Below, one piece after another: positions 35,370 to 42,079 of a DNA stretch of 47,500 nucleotides. Under the pieces are notes generated by a model. It was not told where the DNA came from, did no database searches, and saw nothing but the letters and a program-made list of their open reading frames with translations. A program made the position numbers and the translations under genes. Position 1 is the stretch's first letter. Each line of letters opens with the position of its first letter. The stretch is from Phenylobacterium sp. (GTDB taxonomy: Bacteria > Pseudomonadota > Alphaproteobacteria > Caulobacterales > Caulobacteraceae), in assembly GCF_024508875.1 (NCBI RefSeq), contig NZ_JANINU010000056.1, positions 1 through 47,500 on the forward strand. The letters are read 5' to 3'.

Positions 35370-36013
35370 TCACAGTCTATTCGTACAAGTGGGTTCCCGA
35401 TTTCGCCCAGGGCGTGGTTCGCGACCTGCGGGTGCGCTGGGCGCTGGAGGAAGCTGGGCTCGACTATCAGGAATGGCTGATTGGTCTGGGCGACGACCAG
35501 AACACGCCGGCCTACCGGGCGTGCCAGCCCTACGGGCAGGTGCCGGTCTATGCCGAGGACGACCTGATCCTGTTCGAGTCCGGCGCGATCGTCCTGCACA
35601 TCGGCCAGCAGAGCGAGGCGCTGCTGCCGGCCGACCCGAAGGCGCGGGCGAGGGCCATCTGCTGGCTGTTCTCCGCGCTCAACACCATCGAGCCCGCGGC
35701 ACAAGAACTGGCCGGCCTGGACCTGTTCCATGCGGAAGAGGCCTGGGCCGCCGAGCGCCGGCCGCAGGCGGAGGCCTGGACGCGCAAACGGCTGGACGAG
35801 CTCGCCGCCTGGCTCGGCGACAAGGCCTACCTCGAAGGCGAGTTCACCGCCGGCGACCTGATGATGGCCACCGTGCTGCGCATCTTGCGCGACACCGATC
35901 TCGTGACGGCGCATCCGGTGCTGGGGCCGTATCTCGAGCGCTGCGAGGCGAGGCCGGCGTTCGAGCGGGCGCTGAACGACCAGATGCTGAGCTTCCAGAC
36001 CGAGGCGGCTTAG
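35366..36013 (+). CDS. Glutathione S-transferase family protein
   Basis: A 215-residue protein with an N-terminal thioredoxin-like domain (MITVYSYKWVPDFAQGVVRD, then PYGQVPVYAEDDLILFESGA with the glutathione-binding cis-Pro and ES) and a C-terminal helical domain (WLGDKAYLEGEFTAGDLMMA, the N-capping box of GSTs). It conjugates glutathione to electrophiles or acts as a peroxidase. Its ATG overlaps the SRPBCC stop, forming a three-gene unit (arsR, AHSA1, GST) opposite the marR/efflux pair; both units look like responses to organic toxicants. Confidence 0.9.
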   Translation: MITVYSYKWVPDFAQGVVRDLRVRWALEEAGLDYQEWLIGLGDDQNTPAYRACQPYGQVPVYAEDDLILFESGAIVLHIGQQSEALLPADPKARARAICWLFSALNTIEPAAQELAGLDLFHAEEAWAAERRPQAEAWTRKRLDELAAWLGDKAYLEGEFTAGDLMMATVLRILRDTDLVTAHPVLGPYLERCEARPAFERALNDQMLSFQTEAA

Positions 36014-36234
36014 GGCGCTAGCGTCCTTCTGCCCCACGGGAGAAGGCGGCGCGCGAAGCGAGGCGGATGAGGGGGGCGTTTCCCTACCCAGTTCACCGAG
36101 CACCGCAGGCGCTGTCTGTTGCGTCTTTTGGCGCTGCCTCGCCACCGTGGCCGAAAGGCCTGCACGACCCCTCATCCGTCGGCTGCGCCGACACCTTCTC
36201 CCGCAAGGGGAGAAGGGCCGAACGGTCTTGGCGC
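36014..36234. repeat. Inverted pair of dispersed intergenic repeats
   Basis: No gene is seen in these 221 bases. Two related elements face each other: 36024-36077 (read on the minus strand) and 36168-36217 (plus strand). Each carries CCCCTCATCCG and CCTTCTCCC with an internal stem; the second also shows CTTCTCCC-GCAA-GGGGAGAAG. This is the form of the abundant short palindromic elements found between genes in many alphaproteobacteria. Between them (36078-36167) I see nothing further. Confidence 0.7.
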
Positions 36235-36999
36235 CTAAAGAACCCCAAGCATCTCGGCGACGAGGGGGTGACGGACGATGTCGCGGTCGCCGAGGCGGAC
36301 GACAGCGATGTTGGAGACGTCCTCCAGCTTCTTCGCCACCGGGCCGAGGCCGGAGAATTCCGGCAGCAGGTCCGACTGGTCCGGGTCGCCGGTGACCACC
36401 ATGGTCGAGTGCCAGCCCAGGCGGGTCAGCAGCATTTTGATCTGCACGTAGGTGCAGTTCTGAGCCTCGTCGATTACCACAAAAGCGTTGTTCAGCGTGC
36501 GGCCGCGCATGAAGCCGACCGGCGCGATCTCAATGGCGCCCTCGGCCATCAACGCCCGGACCCGCTTCATCGAGAGGCGGTCGGACAGCGCGTCGTAGAG
36601 CGGGCGCAGGTAAGGGGCCAGCTTGTCCTCGGCGTCGCCGGGCAGGAAGCCGATGCTCTCGCCGGCCTCGACGGCCGGGCGGGACAGCACGATCCGGCCG
36701 ACCCGGCCGCTTTCCAGCGCCTCCACCGCCTTGGCGATGGCGAGGTAGGTCTTGCCCGTGCCGGCCGGGCCGAGGGCGAGGACCAGGTTCTTGGCGTCGA
36801 TGGCGTTCAGCAGCGCCTGCTGGCCCTCGGACTTGGCCTTGATGGTCTTGAGGTAGCCCTGCTCGCGGTCGTCGTTGTGGTGCTGCAGTGGCGACCAGCC
36901 CCTGTCCACCGGGAGCCTGCGGATTTTATCGTCTCCCTGAAATTGACCGGCGTCGAACGCGCCTTCGCGCACTTGTCGCTTCAGAGCCCGCTTGCTCAT
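36235..36999 (-). CDS. phoH: PhoH family ATPase/ribonuclease-like protein
   Basis: A 254-residue cytosolic P-loop protein. Walker A GPAGTGKT (77-84), LSRPAVEAGESIGFLPGD, Walker B NNAFVVIDEAQN and VVTGDPDQSDLLPEFSGL are the PhoH signatures, shared with superfamily I helicases. The protein is the short form without an N-terminal PIN or KH domain. Function in RNA metabolism is suggested for the family but not settled. The ATG at 36999 has a strong GAGGAGG site. An intrinsic terminator lies 21 bases upstream of its start codon on the same strand, which could attenuate transcription. Confidence 0.93.
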   Translation of the reverse strand: MSKRALKRQVREGAFDAGQFQGDDKIRRLPVDRGWSPLQHHNDDREQGYLKTIKAKSEGQQALLNAIDAKNLVLALGPAGTGKTYLAIAKAVEALESGRVGRIVLSRPAVEAGESIGFLPGDAEDKLAPYLRPLYDALSDRLSMKRVRALMAEGAIEIAPVGFMRGRTLNNAFVVIDEAQNCTYVQIKMLLTRLGWHSTMVVTGDPDQSDLLPEFSGLGPVAKKLEDVSNIAVVRLGDRDIVRHPLVAEMLGVL

Positions 37000-37311
37000 A
37001 AGGCCTCCTCAGGGGGCAAGAAAAAAGGGCGTCCCGCGTGGGAGCGCCCTTCGAATGATTGGGAGATGACGATGCGGCGGCGTCGTGCGGGGCCAGGCGG
37101 CCCTGCGGGTTCTGCGGAGCCGGGGACAACTGCCCGGCGATACGACAGACTCGGCGCCATCCACCCCGTCCAGCGCGAGAACACGGAGGCGGAAACCTCC
37201 GCGGCGGCTTCCTCGAAGGCTTTCGCCCTCTCGAATCGCCCGACTAGAATGATCCTAACGTCCTTTCCGAGTCGTTAAACAGCCCTTCGTGGCAAGAAAT
37301 GGGATGAGGCA
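37000..37311. promoter_or_regulatory. Long divergent gap with structured minus-strand leader or small RNA
   Basis: The 312-base gap has no convincing gene. On the minus strand it folds into several stems: GGAGG/CCTCC near 37195, GCCGGG/CCCGGC near 37130, GGGCC/GGCCC near 37100, and finally the terminator at 37021-37049. AT-rich sequence suited to promoters for both directions lies at about 37240-37280. Either a phoH leader ending in an attenuator or a separate small RNA on the minus strand would fit; sequence alone does not decide. Confidence 0.4.
37021..37049 (-). terminator. Intrinsic terminator ahead of phoH
   Basis: Read on the minus strand, a 9-bp stem with one bulged base (37027-37049, CGCCC/GGGCG plus TCCC/GGGA) and a 4-base loop is followed directly by six T residues. 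It ends 21 bases before the phoH start codon. Confidence 0.75.
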
Positions 37312-37842
37312 GTGAGCGTCTACAACTTGGGCAATGTGACACCAGAGCTACCGAACGATGACGAATACTGGATCGCGCCCACGGCCGCCGTTATGGGCAA
37401 CGTGATTCTGAAGAAGAACGCCTCGGTGTGGTGGGGTGCGACGCTTCGTGGCGACAACGACCCCATCATCATCGGCGAGGGCTCGAACGTGCAGGACGGC
37501 AGCGTGCTGCACACCGACCACGGCTCGCCCCTGACGCTGGGCGCCAACGTGACGGTCGGCCACATGGTGATGCTGCACGGCTGCACCATCGGCGACGGCT
37601 CGCTGGTGGGGATCGGCTCGATCGTCCTGAACGGGGCGAAGATCGGGAAGAACTGCCTGATCGGCGCCAACTGCCTGATCACCGAGGGCAAGGAAATCCC
37701 GGACAACTCGCTGGTGATGGGAGCGCCCGGCAAGGTCGTTCGCGAACTGAGCCCCGAGCACGCGCAGCGCGTGGCGCTGGGCGCCGTGCACTACGTGGAG
37801 AACTGGAAACGCTACAAGCGTGAGCTTTCGCTGGTCTCTTGA
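37312..37842 (+). CDS. Gamma-carbonic anhydrase family hexapeptide-repeat protein
   Basis: A 176-residue left-handed beta-helix protein. The zinc ligands of gamma-carbonic anhydrases are present: His67, His84 and His89 (in [11 protein letters not shown] and [10 protein letters not shown]). The isoleucine-patch hexapeptides run from about 20 to 145 and the C-terminal helix starts at SPEHAQRV. It belongs to the YrdA/PaaY-like group, whose members may hydrate CO2 or act as thioesterases. Start is a GTG at 37312 with GGATGAGG before it. It is followed 48 bases later by enoyl-CoA hydratase. Confidence 0.92.
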   Translation: MSVYNLGNVTPELPNDDEYWIAPTAAVMGNVILKKNASVWWGATLRGDNDPIIIGEGSNVQDGSVLHTDHGSPLTLGANVTVGHMVMLHGCTIGDGSLVGIGSIVLNGAKIGKNCLIGANCLITEGKEIPDNSLVMGAPGKVVRELSPEHAQRVALGAVHYVENWKRYKRELSLVS

Positions 37843-37890
37843 CGGACGCGACGGCGCCCCCCGAGGCTCCGCGCAAACCGGGAGGACGAC

Positions 37891-38673
37891 ATGGCTTACG
37901 AATTCATCAAGGTCGAGCGCGACGGGCCGATCACCACCTTCACGCTGAACCGGCCCGAGGTGATGAACGCCATGCACTCGCCAGCGCACTTCGAGATGCA
38001 CGAGGCGCTGGACGCCTTCGCGGCCGATCCGGACCAGTGGGTGGGCATCGTCACCGGCGCGGGCGACCGGGCGTTCTCGGCCGGGAACGACCTCAAGTAT
38101 CAGGCGGGCGGCGGGGCGCTGAAGAGCCCGCCGTCGGGCTTCGCGGGTCTGACCGCGCGCTTCGACCTGACCAAGCCGCTGATCGCGGCGGTGAATGGCG
38201 TGGCCATGGGCGGCGGCTTCGAGATCGCGCTCGCCTGCGACATCATCCTGGCGTCGGAGGCGGCGGTGTTCTCGCTGCCTGAGCCGAGGGTGGGGCTGGC
38301 GGCGCTGGCCGGCGGCCTGCACCGGCTGCCGCGCGCCATCGGCGTGAAGCGGGCCATGGGCATGATCCTGACGGCGCGTCGCGTCTCGGCGGCCGAGGGC
38401 AAGGAACTGGGCTTCGTGCATGAGGTGACGGCCCCACAGGACCTGATGCGCGCGGCCAAGGACCTCGCCAAGGCGATCTGCGAACTGGGGCCGATGTCGA
38501 TCCGCGCCTCCAAGCAGGCGGTCTACCAGGGCCTGGACGAACCCAGTCTGGAGGCGGCGCTGAAGGGCCAGAACAAGTATCCGGCCGTGGCCGCGCTCTA
38601 CACGTCGGAAGATTTCAAGGAAGGCCCGCTGGCCTTCGCGCAGAAGCGTCCGCCGCAGTGGAAGGGACGTTGA
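37891..38673 (+). CDS. Enoyl-CoA hydratase/isomerase (crotonase) family protein
   Basis: A 260-residue crotonase. The oxyanion hole is formed by AFSAGNDLKY and GVAMGGGFE; the two catalytic glutamates are present as Glu111 and Glu131 (SLPEPRVGLA), so hydratase activity is plausible. It hydrates trans-2-enoyl-CoA in beta-oxidation or a related pathway. The ATG at 37891 has GGGAGGACGAC ahead of it. The next gene starts directly after its stop codon. Confidence 0.93.
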   Translation: MAYEFIKVERDGPITTFTLNRPEVMNAMHSPAHFEMHEALDAFAADPDQWVGIVTGAGDRAFSAGNDLKYQAGGGALKSPPSGFAGLTARFDLTKPLIAAVNGVAMGGGFEIALACDIILASEAAVFSLPEPRVGLAALAGGLHRLPRAIGVKRAMGMILTARRVSAAEGKELGFVHEVTAPQDLMRAAKDLAKAICELGPMSIRASKQAVYQGLDEPSLEAALKGQNKYPAVAALYTSEDFKEGPLAFAQKRPPQWKGR

Positions 38674-39138
38674 TTGCAGCGGCTGAGGCGCCTCTTCGTC
38701 TGGCGCGGACGCGCGACGCGGCGTGAATATTGGGAGGCCTTGGCGCTTGGCGTCGCGGCTTGGCTCGTCGGCATGGGTCTGGCTCTCGCGGTCATGGTGA
38801 CGACGGACTGGGTGGTCGGCGGTGTCATCGCCGCCGTGATCCCCATGGCAGTCGGATCGTTCGCGTGGGCCGCGACGGCCATGCGGCGCTTCCGCGACCG
38901 CAATCGCTCGCCACTCTTCTTTGTCGTGCTGATCGTCGGCCCGCAGCAGCTCTGGTCGTTCGCGCGCGATCTCGGCGGCTTCGAGGGCGCTCCCTACGTC
39001 AAGCTGCTGCTGATGGTGATGGCGATCGGCCTCGCCTCGTGGGGCTTCGTCGAGCTCGGTGTCCTGCGCGGGACGGTCGGGCGGAATCGGTACGGCGACG
39101 ACCCCTTGAACCCAACCCCTGCCGAGGTCTTCACCTGA
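38674..39138 (+). CDS. DUF805 membrane protein
   Basis: A 154-residue inner-membrane protein of the DUF805 group: GRATRREYW near the start (family motif R-x-x-R-x-E-[YF]-W), about four helices (30-52, 55-70, 85-98, 110-130) and the ending GRNRYGDDPLNPTP. The usual RRLHDxGRSG loop is changed to RRFRDRNRSP. The start is a TTG directly after the stop codon of the hydratase gene, with no gap. The function of DUF805 proteins is unknown. Confidence 0.85.
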   Translation: MQRLRRLFVWRGRATRREYWEALALGVAAWLVGMGLALAVMVTTDWVVGGVIAAVIPMAVGSFAWAATAMRRFRDRNRSPLFFVVLIVGPQQLWSFARDLGGFEGAPYVKLLLMVMAIGLASWGFVELGVLRGTVGRNRYGDDPLNPTPAEVFT

Positions 39139-39228
39139 CCGCCCGCAACGGCCGTTTGTTATCGGCCCCCAATATTGCCGCACCGCACCAATCCCGTCAC
39201 ATTCCAGCGCGGGTTACAGGGGCGCGTG

Positions 39229-40308
39229 ATGGTTGATCTCGAAGCGGTGGGCGGAGCGGCGACGGGCGGCCTGTTCGCCTCGACGTTCGAGAAGCCGACC
39301 GGGGAGAAGGGCGAGCACCATCCCCTGTGCGCCGACTGTGGGACGCAGACGGTGGGGAAGTTCTGCCACGCCTGCGGCAACGCAAGTCATGTTCACCGCA
39401 CCCTGCTGCATTTGGGCGAAGAGCTGCTGCACGGGGTCATGCATTTCGACAGCCGTACTTGGCGCACCCTGCCCCTGTTGATGTTCCGCCCCGGCCGGCT
39501 GACGCGGGAATGGTGCCTGGGCAAGCGCACCCGCTACGTCTCTCCGCTGGCAATCTTCCTGTTCACCGTCTTCGTCATGTTCATGCTGCTGAGCTATGCC
39601 CCGGAGCCCAAGGAGGGCACGACCGTGGGCCGGCAAGCAGTGGCGACGGCCGAGCTGGCGCGACGCAACACCGACGTGGCCAATGCCCGGGCCGCCCTCA
39701 GCAACGCGCCGCCCGAGGCGCGCGCCGCTGCGGAATTGGCCCTGCACGCCGCTGAGAAGAAGCAGGCCGAGGCCAAGCTGCGGATCGGCAACACGCCCAA
39801 GGCGGCCGAGGTCGACGATTGGAAGGCTGAGCTTCAGCAGGAAGTGAAGAACGAGCGGTGGCACGCCAACACCGGCAACGCCAAGCTGGACGAGAAGCTG
39901 AACCACAAGATCGAGAATCCGGAGCTGGCGCTCTACAAGCTGCAGCAGACCTTCTACAAATTCTCGTTCCTGCTGATCCCTATCTCGATCCCGTTCGTCG
40001 CCCTGCTGTTTCTATGGAAGCGGGGATTCACGCTCTACGACCACGGGGTATTCGTCCTCTATTCGCTCACCTTCATGTCGCTGCTGATCATGGCCGTGGC
40101 GATTTGCGGACGGATCGGCGGGATCGTCGGGACCACGGCCTTCGCCCTGACGCCGTTCATCGTGCCAATGCACATGTACTACCAACTGCAGGGCGCCTAT
40201 GGCCTGAAGACCTTCTCGGCTCTGTGGCGGACCTGGTTCCTGCTGGTGTTCTGCTCGATCGCCGCGACATTCTTCCTGCTGGCGATCCTGTGGCTGAACC
40301 TCGCCTAG
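39229..40308 (+). CDS. DUF3667 zinc-ribbon membrane protein
   Basis: A 359-residue protein. An N-terminal zinc ribbon (CADCGTQTVGKFCHACGN, two CxxC pairs) is followed by the DUF3667 motif LLHLGEELLHGVMHFDSRTW and RTLPLLMFRPGRLTREW, one membrane helix (about 118-135), a charged coiled-coil segment of about 110 residues and then four helices at the C-terminus. The ATG at 39229 is supported by an ACAGGGGC site; the frame is open 18 codons further up. It is followed by a terminator. The function of the family is unknown. Confidence 0.85.
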   Translation: MVDLEAVGGAATGGLFASTFEKPTGEKGEHHPLCADCGTQTVGKFCHACGNASHVHRTLLHLGEELLHGVMHFDSRTWRTLPLLMFRPGRLTREWCLGKRTRYVSPLAIFLFTVFVMFMLLSYAPEPKEGTTVGRQAVATAELARRNTDVANARAALSNAPPEARAAAELALHAAEKKQAEAKLRIGNTPKAAEVDDWKAELQQEVKNERWHANTGNAKLDEKLNHKIENPELALYKLQQTFYKFSFLLIPISIPFVALLFLWKRGFTLYDHGVFVLYSLTFMSLLIMAVAICGRIGGIVGTTAFALTPFIVPMHMYYQLQGAYGLKTFSALWRTWFLLVFCSIAATFFLLAILWLNLA

Positions 40309-40314
40309 GGTAAG

Positions 40315-40335
40315 GTGACGCCAGCGTCACTTTTT
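40315..40335 (+). terminator. Intrinsic terminator after DUF3667 gene
   Basis: GTGACGC (40315-40321) and GCGTCAC (40324-40330) form a hairpin followed by TTTTT, nine bases after the DUF3667 stop region. Confidence 0.85.
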
Positions 40336-40415
40336 GCGTCGGGCGGCCTTGTCTCGCCGGACGGCCTTTGCCACGGTGCCGGCCAACTAAACACCGTTCA
40401 GGGAGGACGGTCGCC

Positions 40416-42068
40416 GTGGACCGCTACGACTACATCATCATCGGCGCCGGCTCGGCCGGCTGCGTGCTCGCCAACCGGCTGACCGAGGACGGCAAGACGA
40501 AGGTCCTGTTGCTGGAGGCCGGCGGCAAGGACAAGTCGCTGATGGTGACCATGCCGGCCGGCGTCGGCGGGCTGATCAGCAAGCAGAACGCCTTCAACTG
40601 GGGCTTCTGGACCGAGGCGGAGCCCAACCTCGACAATCGCAAGCTCTGGTGGCCGCGCGGAAAGGGCTGGGGCGGCTCATCGTCGATCAACGGCATGATC
40701 TATATCCGCGGCCACGCCCGCGACTACGACCAGTGGCGGCAGATGGGCCTGGCCGGCTGGGGCTACAAGGACGTGCTGCCCTACTTCAAGCGCTCGGAGA
40801 GCCTGGAGGGCGGCGGCGACGCCTGGCACGGCGGCGAGGGGCCGCTGCACGTCTCCAAGGCCAGTTCGCCCAACCCGATCTACAAGGCCGCGATCGAGGC
40901 CGGCGTCGAGGCCGGCTTCCCGCGCACCAAGGACTTCAACGGCTACCAGCAGGAGGGCTGGGGCCCCTACCAGTTGACCATCCACAACGGCGAGCGCTGG
41001 AGCGCGGCGCGCGCCTATCTCTACCCGGCGCTGGACAGGCCGAACTTGACCTGCCTGACCGGCGCGCGGACCACCCGCATCGTCATCGAGAAGGGCCGGG
41101 CTGTCGGCGTCGAGATCGTGCAGGAGAAGGGCGGGGCCAAGACCGTCTACGCTGACGCCGAGGTGATCCTGTCGGCGGGCGCGGTGCAGTCGCCGCACAT
41201 CCTGCAGCTCTCGGGCATCGGCGATGGCGAGGCGCTGGCCCGACACGGGATCAAGACCGTCCACGAGCTGAAGGGGGTCGGCCAGAACCTTCAGGACCAC
41301 CTCGACGTCTGCATGTCGTGGGAATGTCCCGAGCCGATCACGGTCTATTCGATGCGCAAGGGTATCAAGACGCTGTTCGTGGGCCTCGACTATATGTTCC
41401 GCCGCCAGGGTCTGGGCCGGCAGAACATGCTGGAATCGGGCGCCTTCCTACGCTCGCGTCCCGACCTGGACCGCCCGGACCTGCAGGTGCACACGGTGCT
41501 CGCGATCATGCAGGACCATGGCAAGGTCGCGATCCCCAAGGACGGCTTCACCTTCCACGTCTGCCAACTGCGGCCCGAGAGTCGCGGCAGCGTCGGGCTG
41601 CGCAGCGCTGACCCGATGGCGGATCCCGCGATCTTCGCCAACTATCTCTCGACCGAGGAGGATCGCCGCGCGATCCGCGAGGGCGTGAAGATGATGCGCG
41701 AAGTGGCGAAGCAGGCCGCCCTCAAGCCCTACATCAAGGAAGAGTTCTCACCGGGCGCGGGCGTGCAGACCGACGCCGAGATCGACGCCTGGATCCGGCG
41801 TTCGGCCGAGACGATCTACCATCCGGTCGGCACGTGCCGCATGGGCGTGGCGGGTGACGCCATGGCGGTGGTGGACGGCGACTGCCGGGTGCAGGGCCTT
41901 GCGGGCCTGCGCGTGGTCGACGCCTCCGTCATGCCGACGCTGGTGGGCGGCAACACCAACGCCCCGACCATGATGATCGCCGAGAAGATCTCGGATGCGA
42001 TCCGCGGCCGGGCGTTCCTGCCGGCGGACGATGCGCCGGTCTACGAGGACGGCGCCCAGGCGGCCTGA
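40416..42068 (+). CDS. GMC-family FAD oxidoreductase (choline/alcohol dehydrogenase-like)
   Basis: A 550-residue FAD enzyme. The dinucleotide site is YDYIIIGAGSAGCVLANRL (G10-x-G-x-x-G15). The GMC signatures 1 and 2 are WPRGKGWGGSSSINGMIYIRGHARDYDQW-like (about residues 82-110, key residues GGSSSIN) and GAVQSPHILQLSGIG. The catalytic His and the C-terminal pair are in YHPVGTCRMG and GGNTNAPTMMIAEK. It oxidises a primary or polyethylene-glycol-type alcohol to an aldehyde. The start is a GTG at 40416 with GGGAGGACGG before it. No betaine pathway gene is nearby, so choline is not implied. Confidence 0.93.
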   Translation: MDRYDYIIIGAGSAGCVLANRLTEDGKTKVLLLEAGGKDKSLMVTMPAGVGGLISKQNAFNWGFWTEAEPNLDNRKLWWPRGKGWGGSSSINGMIYIRGHARDYDQWRQMGLAGWGYKDVLPYFKRSESLEGGGDAWHGGEGPLHVSKASSPNPIYKAAIEAGVEAGFPRTKDFNGYQQEGWGPYQLTIHNGERWSAARAYLYPALDRPNLTCLTGARTTRIVIEKGRAVGVEIVQEKGGAKTVYADAEVILSAGAVQSPHILQLSGIGDGEALARHGIKTVHELKGVGQNLQDHLDVCMSWECPEPITVYSMRKGIKTLFVGLDYMFRRQGLGRQNMLESGAFLRSRPDLDRPDLQVHTVLAIMQDHGKVAIPKDGFTFHVCQLRPESRGSVGLRSADPMADPAIFANYLSTEEDRRAIREGVKMMREVAKQAALKPYIKEEFSPGAGVQTDAEIDAWIRRSAETIYHPVGTCRMGVAGDAMAVVDGDCRVQGLAGLRVVDASVMPTLVGGNTNAPTMMIAEKISDAIRGRAFLPADDAPVYEDGAQAA

Positions 42069-42079
42069 GACGGCGGCGC

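Noticed and set aside
36926..37184. Short minus-strand frames of 62-67 codons ahead of and overlapping phoH
   Set aside because: They pass through the terminator hairpin and have no ribosome site or recognisable protein pattern.
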